Part shown: one piece after another, positions 32,355 to 43,753 of the stretch | Layout: each line of letters opens with the position of its first letter | Numbering within the stretch: position 1 is the first letter of the stretch | Assembly: GCF_032118995.1 (NCBI RefSeq) | Contig: NC_092665.1 | Span: 5,203,501-5,267,500 of the forward strand | Source: Asterias amurensis | Lineage: Eukaryota; Echinodermata; Asteroidea; Forcipulatida; Asteriidae | Reading direction: 5' to 3' | Length of the DNA stretch: 64,000 nucleotides | Position numbers and translations under genes: made by a program | Notes under the pieces: model-generated | The model's database searches: none | The model's input: only the letters and a program-made list of their open reading frames with translations | Told to the model about the DNA's origin: nothing

Positions 32355-32789
32355 ACCAATGATAGAGTAAGTCACTGCTTTCAATCAGTGACTTTACCAC
32401 ATACACAATGTAGTGTAGAGTTTTACACCATTGGTATCCATTCAACATACAGTCTCATTCGAACCAATGATAGAGTAAGTTACTGCCATAAATCAGTGAC
32501 TTTAACACGGTGTTCACCCACAATTGCAACATACAGCCTCGTCCAAACCAATGGTAGAGTAAGTCACTGCTTTCAATCAGTGACTTTACTACAATCACAA
32601 TGTAGTGTAGAGTTTTTCACCATTGGCATCCACTCAACATACAGTATCATTCAAACCAATGATAGAGTAAGTCACTGCCATAAATCAGTGACTTTAACAC
32701 GGTATTGACCCACAATTGTAACATACAGCCTCGTCCAAACCAATGGTAGAGTAAGTCACTGCATTCAATCAGTGACTTTAACACGTATC
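32355..32789 (+). repeat. Promoter-proximal CCAAT/palindrome array, C1q gene 2
   Basis: Five modules start at 32355, 32463, 32547, 32655 and 32739, with the same 108/84/108/84 spacing as unit A. The module consensus is ACCAATGATAGAGTAAGTCA, then CTG, 8 bp, CAGTGACTTTA. The last module starts 125 bp before the TATA box. Frames across it are a by-product of the repeat. Confidence 0.85.
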
Positions 32790-32793
32790 TTTG

Positions 32794-32871
32794 ATTGGCT
32801 ACTCATCGATTGTCAATCAAACCCCGAAGTAGACTGATGAGCACTTCAATGAAAATACAGCAGTATTTAAA
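32794..32871 (+). promoter_or_regulatory. Core promoter of C1q gene 2
   Basis: ATTGG (inverted CCAAT) near 32794 and TATTTAAA at 32864-32871, matching unit A. Confidence 0.7.
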
Positions 32872-32894
32872 CGCGCTCCCAGCAGCAGGGTTCA

Positions 32895-32965
32895 TAACAA
32901 CTTCGTATCTTATCGGAAGAGAGGAACTGAGAAAGCTTGTACTACAAGAACACATCGTCATCAAG
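32895..32965 (+). other. Noncoding exon 1 of C1q gene 2
   Basis: It ends at the donor TCAAG|GTAAGT (32965/32966) and contains no ATG. The start is estimated from the TATA box. Intron 1 runs 32966-38362 (5397 bp). Confidence 0.65.
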
Positions 32966-33239
32966 GTAAGTTTTTCTCGTTATACTGTCAGACCCGGACT
33001 TTGGCTTTTAGATGCATGCGGTGCGATGAGGGTACCTCAATGGAACGCGGTTGCAGGTTTTGACCAAAAGGACCACCACTCGATACAGCTGATATTCTCA
33101 TATGCAGTGGTTAGGTCTCTTCTCTCCTCAAGCTCTGCCATCTTAGTGAACTGTGGTGATACTGTGATTGTACACAGACATATGAACCCAGTTGCATCTC
33201 CCTTTGGAACCTTGCCGTAAAGCATTGCCTCAAAGGGGT

Positions 33240-34270
33240 TTTCCCCTCACTACTTGCAGGTGGTTTTGGACGAGGCATTTTTTTTTTACACTTATCAGTG
33301 CAATGTCTTGTTCAAAATTTGACTTCAAGTTCTTTTCCACTGGATTGACATAAACCGCGCTTGACGTTCTGCTCGTTAAAAACATATTGTAGAACGGTAA
33401 ACAATATATGAGATTGCATCGTTCGACGTGACCATTGCATTATTTTTAAGAAGTGTTACCTTAATAAAGATACTGATAGTCTTTAGGGAATCCGAGGGGG
33501 CAAAGGTCAACCGAGGCAAGGGGAAGCTGTCGCTTGCGGCAAAGGTTCACAAATTCTTTAATCGCCACGATTCATGCGACAGTTGTTCTGTATTACCATA
33601 GTGATAGGTTACTCTTGTTTTGAGGCATTCTGTAGTCATATTGCAAGAATGTTACAACACTATAGGCAACATTTACACTCAGTTAAAACATTTAAAAATA
33701 TGTCAAAAATGTAAACTAAAATGATGGTACGTTTTTAGCAGGACTGTTGTTGTGCGTTCACACGAGTCATTTACATTTTAGGAAATGTGCTAAGTCTTTG
33801 TAACCATTTCGTTTTAAACGGTTCTGTAGTTGTGATTGAGTCGGTCGGCTAATACATCGCCTGCAGTTTGTTAGAAGCACCGTTATTGTCATGATTTAAG
33901 GGCAATTACATTAAATGCTCCATGCTTTCTGTGAGATTTCGGAGCTGCTTTTTGCATTAGTTCTTTACCTTGTTCAAAACTTAGAATTTGCCATACTTTG
34001 TTTTCGAAACCATTGTATTTTCGCTGGGTTTCGCATTCGTTTTCAATTGCGTGAAACGGCATTTCAAAAACATTAACATTTTTTTTTACTTTACGGGAGT
34101 TGTAAAATTGCTCACAAATGCCAATAATTTATTGCCTGCATAGCTGCGCTGAAACCACAACTTTTTAAAACGAGTTCAGCTCAAAATTAAAGTCTTGTCA
34201 ACGAATTATTCATAAGTATTATCTCGACCACCGTATTCCAGTTTGTTTGGGTCTAAACAATCATCGGCCT
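33240..34270 (+). other. 5' part of C1q intron B
   Basis: AT-rich and partly collinear with 60990-62400 in unit C. No coding gene or clear repeat ends. Confidence 0.5.
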
Positions 34271-34276
34271 TGTGCT

Positions 34277-34860
34277 AACTGGCTCACACTATGACGAATA
34301 TAATAGGGGTACGGCAAGCAACATTGAGCTGCGAATTGCAGTTTTTGAACTTGCCGCCAATCATCGTGTGTTGCCGTCACTTATTTCTGACGAACCCGCT
34401 AGCGACCGCAGACGGCCGAAATTATCAGTCGCGACCGTCAGCAAATTTGTGACGGCAAAGAAATTCATTGTGATTGAGTTCAGATTTCGTTGGAGAACGC
34501 AACCCTTATTTCCTTGACGAAGACGATCGCATTTATCAGTCGCATGACGTTTCCATGCCGCGAAATTCCGCGTCTAGTCGTTTTGAGTTTGTCACAATTT
34601 CGATCGTAGTCTGTCTGATGAGAGGATGGCCAGACTATTGAACTTAGTGATCACGCCAAACTCGACTATTTATACGACCCACACACAGAGGTTTGATTTC
34701 GGCAAATGAGTCGGCTGGCTTACATAGTAGCGACAGACGCGACTATTTTTGTGCAGCCGTCTGCGGTCGCTAGCAAATTCGTCAGCGACAACTGACGGCA
34801 ACACACGATGAATGGCGGCAAACTGAAAATTACGATTCGCACCTTTTTAGCTTGCGTACC
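34277..34860. mobile_element. TIR element, family F10, in C1q intron B
   Basis: It starts ACTGGCTCACACTATGACGA. The subterminal block (CGAACCCGCTAGCGACCGCA) is inverted at 34760-34800 (TGCGGTCGCTAGCAAATTCG). The extreme right end is decayed. The longer relative 62411-63442 keeps both ends. Confidence 0.72.
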
Positions 34861-34900
34861 CCCTATTCGTTTTCCAGTTCAACTTTATTCTAAAATTGTT

Positions 34901-35054
34901 AGGTGTTCGGGCAAACAGCCCGGAACACCTCTTATTTTTGTTCGTTTTTTTTTTTTTCTTTTTAGGTGCTCGGGCCAACAGCCCGAAACACCTCTTATTT
35001 TTGTTCGTTTTTTTTTTTTTTTTCTTTATACTTCTTCTTCTTCTTCTTCTTCTT
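34901..35054 (+). repeat. Twin GC-rich hairpins, T tracts and (CTT)n
   Basis: Two 30-bp hairpins, AGGTGTTCGGGC-loop-GCCCGGAACACCT (34901-34930) and AGGTGCTCGGGC-loop-GCCCGAAACACCT (34964-34993). Each is followed by CTTATTTTTGTTCGTTTT and a long T tract. A CTT run then extends to 35054. Frames here are low-complexity artefacts. Confidence 0.8.
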
Positions 35055-36790
35055 AAGCGTCCCTTGTCCGCTAACAAAGGCGCCTTTTCAAAACTCGTAT
35101 GAACTTGAAACTTCACACATAGTTAGCGATTTATTAGGAGAAGAAACCGTGTGAGTTACGTCATGATGACGTCATCAATTCTGGAGTTATGAATTTTCCA
35201 AAGTTTATTAATTCAAAAAATCATAACTTTTGATCTACATGAGGGATTCTTACAATCGAAACATCATCTGAAACGTCATTGAAAACTCCGTAAACGCCCC
35301 ACAGACATGACCCCATTTTGATGTTGCCTTCCGGCTCAAAAGAGAGGTTGAAAATTTCAAAATTCACGTCTAAAGAACAACGTAAATCCCCATTGGTATG
35401 TGCATAAACATTGCACGTAGGCATACACACAACGTGTAGTGTATTAGCGGTGCAGCAGAGCACGCTCCAGTGATCATCCATTCTGCTTATTAGCGGCGAT
35501 TGTCCGCTAAAAAAACCACACTTTCCAAGCACATATAAAGTTGAAACTTCACACAAAGTTAGATATGTATAAGGAGAAGAAACCGTTTGAGTTATGTCAC
35601 GATGACGTCATCAATTCTTGAGTTATGAATTTTCAAAGTTTATTATTTCAAAAAATCATAACTTTTGATCTACATGATGGGTTGTTACAATCGACACATC
35701 ATCGGAAAGTTCGTTAAAAACTCCGTAAATGCCTCGCAGACGTGATCCCATTTTGAGCTCGTCTTCTGGTTCAAAATCGAGTTTGAAAGTTCACAATTTC
35801 TTGTATAAAGAACTACGAAATTTCCCCATTGGTTGTGCGTAACACTTGTGGCGTACACGTGTAGTGTATTAGGCATAATTTATTTGGTGGCATGCTGCCA
35901 AGTTTGTTGTACTCTGTGCCATAGCGTGATATGCATAGAGCTATATAGCTATGCAGAACGCTGCGAAAACGATTTCATTTCAATCTTCAGCGTCAAATTG
36001 TTCAAATGTTACCCTTCTGATGGCTTAGTGGTCAATGCGATATTGAAGACGAAGTTTCGCTGAGATGGCCACCTACTTCAGTGATTCATGGGACTTTTAA
36101 TTATGTGAGAAAACAACAGTACAAAATGACGAACATTGGTCATGTTTTGGTTAAACACCGAGAAAAATAGAGACGTTACATCGATCGACCACTCCCCCCG
36201 GGTGAAGGGCGTTTTGGGCCCACGGAATTCACGTCAGTATTACGATATCTATTACTTCTTGAACTTAGCATAATCATCAATTGTTTTGATTATTTGTTAA
36301 AACAACTATCCAAGTTATTTTGAGTTAAATATTTTGAAGAAAAAAAATCTCTGAAATAACATAAGCCCTTTCAAACTTTCTCTAGTAGGAAAGGACGTTA
36401 CGTAAACTAATCTATTTCTACCTCCATGCACAGACATGGATGTTACAATACAAAACATTCAAAGAAAACAGAATGGTTAAAGCATAAGGCCCATGCAATT
36501 AGGAGTGGTCTTGCTAAAATAAACTGCCGGATTAAACAAAACTTTAGTACAAACAAATCAATAAAACAATCCAGATTTTCATCTTCTTCTTCTCTTCGTC
36601 CCTTGTCCTCGAACAAAAGCACACTTCCCAAACTCGTATGAACTTGAAACTTCGCACATAGTTAGATATGCATTAGGAGTGGAATAATGTGTTAGTTAGG
36701 TCATGATGACGTCATCCATTATTGAGTAATAAAAATTCAAATTGTTATTTCAAAAAATCATTATTTTTGATCCACGTTTTTTTTTACTTC
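35055..36790. repeat. Three copies of an uncharacterised repeat in C1q intron B
   Basis: Copies begin near 35070, 35500 and 36600 with CTTGTCC.., then TCGTATGAACTTGAAACTTC, CACATAGTTAG, TATTAGGAG, GATGACGTCATC and TCAAAAAATCATAACTTTTG. The first is preceded directly by the CTT run and the third by a short CTTCTTCTTCT run. No open frame is shared, so this is probably the end of a dispersed element. Confidence 0.65.
36016..36060 (+). other. tRNA-like A-box relic
   Basis: TGGCTTAGTGG (36020-36030) fits the pol III A box TRGCNNARYNGG. No B box or cloverleaf follows. It may be the end of a tRNA-derived SINE or chance. Confidence 0.25.
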
Positions 36791-36799
36791 TTTTTTAAA

Positions 36800-38362
36800 A
36801 TATTATCAATAGAGCGCGAAAAAGCTTCATGAAGAATAGTCTTTGTCAAGACGGTTAAAACATACATGCCCGTTACAGTCTTTTCTTCAGTCGTCAGTCA
36901 ATATTTCCTAAGTTCATATTTCCTAAACTACATAAGCTATTTTGACAATCTGTAAATCATATGAAAGGGCTTTACGTACTTGACGGAAATGGATATGTTG
37001 GTGAACTTTCGTTGACCTTTTGGCCTGTTTAAACGGGAAGTGACTGTGAAATGATTTGGAAGGGCGTGGTTTATTGTCTTTTAGGTCGAAATAAACATCC
37101 TTTGATACTTTACCATCACACCATACAAGTCTGGCAAAGGTCTGGTTTAAAACAAATATTACCGATGACGTCACCAAACGTACACTTTTACTAGATGACG
37201 TAATCACGTGGTTTTGACAGTTTTTGTAATTTGAATCATTTATTACAAATCTTGAGAACAAAGCAAGGTGTAATATTTCTTTTTTAATCCAGGCTTTTAC
37301 TCCCGGAAACCGAACACCTTGAGTTTGTTCACAAACTCTCAATCTCTAGTTGTTTTTTTTAACATTTGTAAAACAATATTTGAAACATTGCTGAAACATT
37401 GCTGAAACATTGTATGAGCAAAACTTACGGAAACTCAAGAGTGCTGTTTTAGCTGCAGCCGCACATTTTTTTTTAAAGTCAGTTCTATTGTCTGAGTGGC
37501 TCCAAGTGACACCACATGATCGTCGCGTAACGTTTTGTGTATCATTATGTATGGGTCGGAACTGTGATGTCTAAAATTAACCTTTCAATACTACCAACTT
37601 GTTATTCGTTTGTAAAGTCAACCTCCATAATTTTTTTTTATTTCAGGCAGCAAAACCTAGCAAATAAAATGGTTTGTATTGCCAAATGTTGTGTAAAATG
37701 GCGAGCGCATTTTAAACTATTCTTTTTAAAGTTTATCTTTAAGTAGAATAAGTATTAATCAACCAATTTCCAGGTCCTGAGATGGACTGTTTCAAAACGG
37801 CCCATTTCGCTGCTCAAACTACAACATACCTGTCATCATTCGCACACATAGAGGAGCAATCCGATTATTGAAGTGATGAACTCTGAGAACCAATTATGAA
37901 GCACCTTATCAGGGTTTGCAAGGTGCTACGGCACATACAGCAGCCACAGCCAATAACACCGGGGCGAACCCCTTCTCTGTTAGATAAGTGCACTGTGATC
38001 GTTTACATGCGTTACACAACATATGAGACCAACGGTTTTTCGTTCTATCCGAAGAACGAAGCAAAAATACCACAACAAATTGGACAACGACTCAAAGCTA
38101 AACTTCTTAATAGTCTAATATATTGGAAAAGGTGATTTCAAAATACAACTAACAACCACTTCAATAACCGATTTAGTTCAACAAACTTACAATGATTCAG
38201 TTAATCAATTAATGTACAGTTTGATTCAATATGATACCTTACGGGCGAATTCATAATAAAAAGGGAGGATCAACTGACAAATGATAAACCCTACCAGCTA
38301 AGAAAACAAAATTGCTATAAATGTTGTAATTGGTTGTTTTCCGTCTATGTTTCAACTTACAG
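36800..38362 (+). other. 3' part of C1q intron B
   Basis: No gene recognised. It contains three tandem GAAACATTGCT units at 37382-37410. The stretch 37428-37525 recurs at 63920-64000 in unit C, which helps predict where C1q gene 3 must begin. Confidence 0.5.
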
Positions 38363-39175
38363 ATGAAGATTACTATAGCAGTGGCCATTGTTTTCGTTTT
38401 TATGCAAGTTCAGTTTTTGGTGGCTACAGCAGCAGTTTCACCTGATCCGGGACTGACGTGTAACTCCTGCTGCCAGGGCCCAGCCGGTATTCCAGGAATC
38501 CCTGGATCTAATGGGAACCATGGTCAAGGCATTGTAGGTCAGAGAGGTGATGCTGGCTCTCCTGGTGAGGTAGGTCAACCCGGGGTTAAAGGAGACAAGG
38601 GGTCAGATGGACTGGTTGGTGGGCCAGGCGCTAAAGGGGAACATGGACTGAAGGGAGAGCAAGGAGTCGGTCTACCAGGGAAACAAGGACCTCAAGGTCT
38701 GCCTGGGATGAATGGTTTGAAGGGGGAGAGAGGTGAACCTGGACAAGCTGGACAGACTGGTGAAACAGGTGAATGTAGTATGCGACGGTCCGCTTTCACT
38801 GCAGTGAGGAATACCAGCTTCAACCCTCCATCCAACTATGATCCTCTGCCCTTTGAAGAGTTATTGTTTTCAGAGGAAGGGACTGATTTCAAGTTGAATA
38901 ACGGCACGTTTACGTGTAACGTGCCTGGGGTATACGTATTGATGTTCTCAGTCCGGAAATCAAATAGTGGGCCTTACCTATATGTCCAGCTGAGGAAGAA
39001 CGGTAACATCATTGTAATAGGGGGTGTACACGCTGCAGGTCATCAGCAAGTGAGCAACAGTGCATTGATTCCCCTGCACTATGGAGATCAAGTTCACTTA
39101 GCTGTACGCGGTCATGTATATAGTAACTCTCATCATTACACGTCTTTTACTGGATTCCTGTTGTACGAAATCTAA
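38363..39175 (+). CDS. C1q-domain collagen-like secreted protein 2 (270 aa)
   Basis: Single coding exon whose ATG immediately follows the TTACAG acceptor. Signal peptide MKITIAVAIVFVFMQVQFLV (about 1-22). Cys33, 36 and 37 (TCNSCC) sit ahead of a short Gly-X-Y stalk (39-136), equivalent to one 65-residue unit plus a GQRGDA insertion absent from gene 1. Residues 138-270 form the C1q head: AFTAVRNTSFNPPSNYDPLP, then LNNGTFTCNVPGVYVLMFSV, LIPLHYGDQVHLAV and SFTGFLLYEI. The head is close to that of gene 1, with substitutions clustered in the segments after MFSV (RKSNSGPYLY) and around HAAGHQQ, which lie in loops of known C1q folds. Secreted trimer and immune-type recognition are inferred from the family. 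No AATAAA is seen within about 150 bases of the stop. Confidence 0.93.
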   Translation: MKITIAVAIVFVFMQVQFLVATAAVSPDPGLTCNSCCQGPAGIPGIPGSNGNHGQGIVGQRGDAGSPGEVGQPGVKGDKGSDGLVGGPGAKGEHGLKGEQGVGLPGKQGPQGLPGMNGLKGERGEPGQAGQTGETGECSMRRSAFTAVRNTSFNPPSNYDPLPFEELLFSEEGTDFKLNNGTFTCNVPGVYVLMFSVRKSNSGPYLYVQLRKNGNIIVIGGVHAAGHQQVSNSALIPLHYGDQVHLAVRGHVYSNSHHYTSFTGFLLYEI

Positions 39176-39199
39176 ATCAAACATAAAAACACACGAAAC

Positions 39200-40170
39200 G
39201 TTTTAATGTTTTAGACAACGCTTTATAAAAAGGGCGATTATATAGTGTTCCAAAATATAATAATCACTAGTTAATTGTGTTAAGATGGGGCAGTTTGTTT
39301 AGATGATGTTTTAATGCATGTAGGACAATTAATTTGATAAAATACGTTATGTTTTAAAACGTGATTTTGCAAACGTGTTTATTGTGACGAAAACATTTTT
39401 TTCACGTGTAATAACAGTGCTCTAAATATCAGTTTACCATTCTTTTCTTGTTTTTATAGTTATAACACTTTTGGGAAAATTGGTTATGTTCAATGTCAAT
39501 TTCCAAGGGTGCTTTAATAAGTACTTGATGACTACTTTTAATCATTTCTTTTCCCGAAAAAAAGTTAAACATTGAAATTACTAAAAATAAAACACAAAAA
39601 ACTGGATAGTTTAGTAAGTAGTAAAGAAAAGCAAAGCAATTCACCTTCCTTGATACAGACCGAGACAGCAAAAAACATAATTCATGATGGCCACCTGTTT
39701 CGCCGGTCATTTTGTATTTCCAAATATTAAATTGGTGACTACAGCTGCACCCTGTTGAAGCAACAACATAATAAAAACCGGTAACAGTTGTCTTCTATTG
39801 ATACATTTGTTAATACTTATGAATTTAAACTAATGATAACTTGTGATCAAAAGGATACAGCGTTGTCAAGTTACCGGAAGATATTTGTATTGTGCCGTAT
39901 TTCCCCGAACACGTCTCGATATAGTGAAGTATATAACTCGTCCTCGTAGTGTTGCGTTTGTTTGTTTTTACATGAGAGAGCACTTGTTTTTTATAATGCA
40001 GATGAAATGTTTCGGTATTCGTTTTGACCAAACCAATCTTGCTATAAAAAGGTATACCAACAAAACACACCATGATTTTGATCGTAACTTAATCTTTCGG
40101 AATACGAACTAGTTACACAATATTGCATTTCATCTTGATCCCCCTTACTACAGAAAAGTGTCGCTGACAG
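39200..40170. other. Downstream flank of C1q gene 2
   Basis: Diverged counterpart of 17410-18400. AT-rich, no gene seen. Confidence 0.55.
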
Positions 40171-40177
40171 TAAAACT

Positions 40178-40561
40178 AAAGACAGTGGACACTATTGTTA
40201 ATTTTCAAAGACTAGTCATCTTACTTGGTGAATCTCCACATATCTGCCTAAAATAACAAACCTGTGAAAATTTGAGCTCAACCGGGCGTCGAAGTTGCGA
40301 GATAATAATAACAGAAAAGACACCCTTTTCACTCGAGGTTGTGTGCTTTCACATGCTTGATTTCGAGACCTCAAATTCTAGACTTGAGGTCTCGAAATCT
40401 AATTCGTGGAAAATTGCTTCTTTCTCGACAACTACGTCACTTCAGAGGGAGCCGTTTCTCACAATGTTTTATACTATCGACCTCTCCCCATTACTCGTTA
40501 CCAATTGAGGTTTTATGCTGATAATTATTTTGAGTAATTACCAATAGTGTCCACTGCCTTA
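40178..40561 (+). mobile_element. MITE, family F1, reference full-length copy
   Basis: Both terminal repeats are present: AAAGACAGTGGACACTATTG at the left and AATAGTGTCCACTGCCTT at the right. About 384 bp. The interior includes the palindromic GAGACCTCAAATTCTAGACT / TTGAGGTCTCGAAATC. It is not present after C1q gene 1 at the same place, so it inserted after the duplication. Confidence 0.82.
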
Positions 40562-40569
40562 AACATTAA

Positions 40570-41370
40570 CATTACAGGCCGTCATAAACACAATATTGAT
40601 TTTTGAATTAACATTAGCATACATAACATATTAATTGATACATATATTTATACAAAGGATTGTTATCTAAATAAACTAGTATCCATTGTACCAGAAGTTA
40701 AGATCTATGTCATAGTTTTATAAACGGTCAGATGTCACTTGAATGTTTTAAAAACATTGACGCCGTATCAGTTGATTGTTTTGGTTTTTGTGTTTTGAGT
40801 ATTTTAATATATGTTAAACTACAATTCTTGGTTAATACAATTTACAGTCTGATTTTTTTCCTGACACTGTTTTGCTCTTTTTGTCAAAAGCTACAGCACC
40901 TCTGCAAGTAATAATGTAAGGGAAACTTAACGTTATATCTTCAACCAGTGCAAGTTTAATGAAAAACAGTGAACATTGTGTTTGTGTCATTCTACAAAAA
41001 ATATCCGAACCCTTAAGTTTGAAACCATCAGACTTAAGTTGCTATGTCAAATAGTTCAGAGCACGCTTTTTTAAATGGCACAATGGTATAAACAACCGTT
41101 TGCCCCGCACAATTAAGTAAAATTCAGCATAATTTTCTTATAGTCTAATAATCTCGAATTCAACTTGCTCTCTTTTTATAGACCAGTAGTGACCCTCATG
41201 AATGATATAAGTTGTACAAGCTCATCAGCCCTTCCCAGTGATGCTAGATGAGACCGGTTGGGTCGAGCAGTGTCGGTCCAAGTGCCTCATTCAAAAGCAC
41301 ATGGATTGACAGACCTACGCACCTGCGCATTGGACAAATAAACCCCTCTCCCTGTACACAACACAAACTA
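40570..41370. other. Intergenic, counterpart of 19200-19640
   Basis: AT-rich, with patches shared with unit A (for example around GACACTGTTTTGCTC / AACACTGTTTTACTC). No gene seen. Confidence 0.5.
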
Positions 41371-41372
41371 TA

Positions 41373-41736
41373 TGGATGCCTTCGTTTAGGTTCCCTGGGT
41401 CGACCCCGGTGTGCTCATCCAACTGGCGTATTTTATTTTTTTAAGGACGAACGTGGACAGATAATTACCCCCACGTTCGTCCTGGAAAAGCGGGGCACTT
41501 GGGGCTGTAACGAGGTGCACTGACGTCAACACGAGAAGGGTCACGTGATGATGCGTATTTTTTTCTCAGATAGAACGTGGGTAAATATCTGCACACGTTC
41601 GTCCTGGAAATAAAACAGGCGACTTTTCCCAGGACAAATGTGGGGTAATTATCTGCCCACGTTCGTCCTTGAAAAAAAAATACGCCACCCGGATGAGCAC
41701 ACCGGGGTCGACCCGGGGAAGCTAATCGAACGCACC
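41373..41736 (+). mobile_element. MITE F2 with three inserted hairpins
   Basis: F2-like ends (TTCGTTTAGGTTCCCTGGGT ... GACCCGGGGAAGCTAATCGA). Inside are three hairpins built on AGGACGAACGTGG / CCACGTTCGTCCT (41444-41482, about 41571-41608, 41631-41671), each with a GATAATTACC-like loop. These are not found in the other F2 copies. Confidence 0.72.
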
Positions 41737-41799
41737 AACAGTTGCCTGAACATCTGACGTCACTCTTCGAGGCTCGTCACTAGGGACCTTTAGCTTTAA

Positions 41800-42120
41800 G
41801 TGAACGCGGGCTTCGTTCACGTTGTAACGTTAGCCTTTATTCAAGGCGCACCGCTGCGTCGCTACTCTCGCTCTTCTCTTTTCTTGAGTGGCATGAGTAA
41901 CATCTACGGTGCCGCGTGCGCCTTTATAAAGGCTACGTTCACGTCCAGCACGGCTGTGGTATTTCCGAACGTACGTCAAAACCACAGTTTTGGGTTCCTC
42001 AACTCGTGCAGACAACATTGGTGACGACTTGACGCATGCGCAAAGCCACAGCAAGATGTAGTCACGTGTCAGTCGACGTCTTGGATGCAAAATCAAAGCT
42101 GAATGTTGTCTGCACGTTGT
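41800..42120. repeat. Inverted repeats beside the retroelement
   Basis: CCTTTATTCAAGGCGCAC (41832) is inverted as GTGCGCCTTTATAAAGG (about 41917). GTGCAGACAACATT (about 42006) is inverted as AATGTTGTCTGCAC (about 42102). No coding function; probably further fold-back elements. Confidence 0.6.
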
Positions 42121-42581
42121 GTCGTATGAGGTGGGAATTGTAAACTTGTTATTTAACGATGTTATTCACATAACATAAATCTTGTTATCCACTATTTTAC
42201 TTGTATTTAAAAGTAATACATTTTACAACAAACAAATATATGTGTATAATTGAAAGAACGCTTTCGTTGCCCTATAAAATGAAGTTGTCCAATATGTATA
42301 TCAAAATAACTGCATGAGCAAAATTAACAATCATCATTAATTGTAAAAAAAATAAAAAAAAAAAAAATGAAATGGCGTGTAGAATTACATATAAAAGCTT
42401 CGTGCAACAATGAGTGGGTAGATGGCCTTTTATAATTAGCTTTCGATCCAAACTGGACCTTCTTGCGAGGCGGAAAAAATACATTTCCTATTATAGACAA
42501 TAGGGGGAATGGATTGAGGGAAGGATCCATAAAAACGGGAACATTATAGCCAGTCAAAGTTTCTATTAATTTGAAATACCA

Positions 42582-42825
42582 CTGGGCCCAATTTCATAGA
42601 GCTGCTAGGCACAACAATTTGTTTAGCATTACATTTCTGCCTTGATAAAAACAGGCTTACCAGCCACAGTTGCATATTGCTTGTTACGTAGTCAGCTGTT
42701 GCTTGCCTATACTGAAAACCACGTGGACATTTTGTTGGTAGGCCTAATACTCTTTTATCAAGGAAGTCTTTTTTTTGCCAAGTGAAAGTTTTGTGCCGAT
42801 CAGCTCTATGAAATTTGGCCCAGGT
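42582..42825. mobile_element. MITE with GGGCCCAATTTCATAGAGCT ends, family F11
   Basis: Left end CTGGGCCCAATTTCATAGAG and the inverse CTATGAAATTTGGCCCAGGT at the right. About 244 bp, noncoding. Confidence 0.8.
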
Positions 42826-42829
42826 GACT

Positions 42830-43750
42830 TTAACCTAAGATCGTGGATGTATATAGGGGCAGGCACTATGCTACGAACCCCAATAGGAGTATGAGTACAA
42901 ATGATGGTCGTATGAAAGAATGGATTACTGGAGCACAAAAGTGGGGTGTAATGCATTGTATGTATAGCAATGCAGGGAAACGTGAAAGGGTTGGATTAGA
43001 GAGCAATTTGCATGATGCAATTATCCCGGACAAATAATGAAAGACTCATGACACAAAGTATTTGTTGTTCGCTGTCTAGCACGGACAGGGTCAAAATTTA
43101 TTTCTCTCAATTTTTACTCTTTTGTTCAACAGAAAACATTTAAACAATGAAAGGAGTCAGCCCACTCAAAAGGTTTACAACAAAGTGGACAAATTGCCAC
43201 TACACACAGTTCTTTTCCTCCAGTGATAATACTTGAGGACCTTCCTGATGTCTACCGGGAATCCAAGAACATTCAATTCAAAAAAGTTCGCCGCGGACTT
43301 ACAAAACATTGCATCCCAATATAAACGGCTTTGGAAGTGTCTACTCCAAAGCACTGACTCCACCTCACAGTGTCTATTACCGGTGAAGCCAAAGGGACCT
43401 GGCAATAAAAACAAGCATGCACATGAGATTTAATGGCTGACACCTTAATTTTTGTTTCTTGTTATAAGTATACATGTATACATAATACATCACCTGCTCC
43501 GAGCGTCTGCCGAAGCATTTCTCACAGGAGTCTACCTGAAAGAGACTATGAATTCTATCTAATTATTTATATTTTATCATAATTTTAGTACATATTTTAC
43601 AAACCACCAAACAAGTTGCTCGTCATGCAATGCTAGCAACTTGCTAAATCCCCCCTCCCCTTTTTGTTACAAGTAATTGGGGTTTAAATTATTATTATTA
43701 TTGTTGTAACTATCCTTATATCCTTATTACAATATCCTTTTCTGAATTTT
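42830..43750. other. Downstream flank of the SGNH ORF
   Basis: Searched on the minus strand for a tyrosine recombinase (R..HxxR..Y pattern), which a Ngaro/DIRS element should carry. None is visible. Short frames (43175-43414 minus, 43233-43433 plus) have no recognisable domain. Confidence 0.45.
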
Positions 43751-43753
43751 TAT

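Noticed and set aside
34808..35154. Phe- and Leu-rich frames around the T tracts
   Set aside because: Translations of polyT and CTT repeats.
42830..43750. Possible tyrosine recombinase of the retroelement
   Set aside because: No conserved Arg, His-x-x-Arg and Tyr arrangement could be found in any minus-strand frame.
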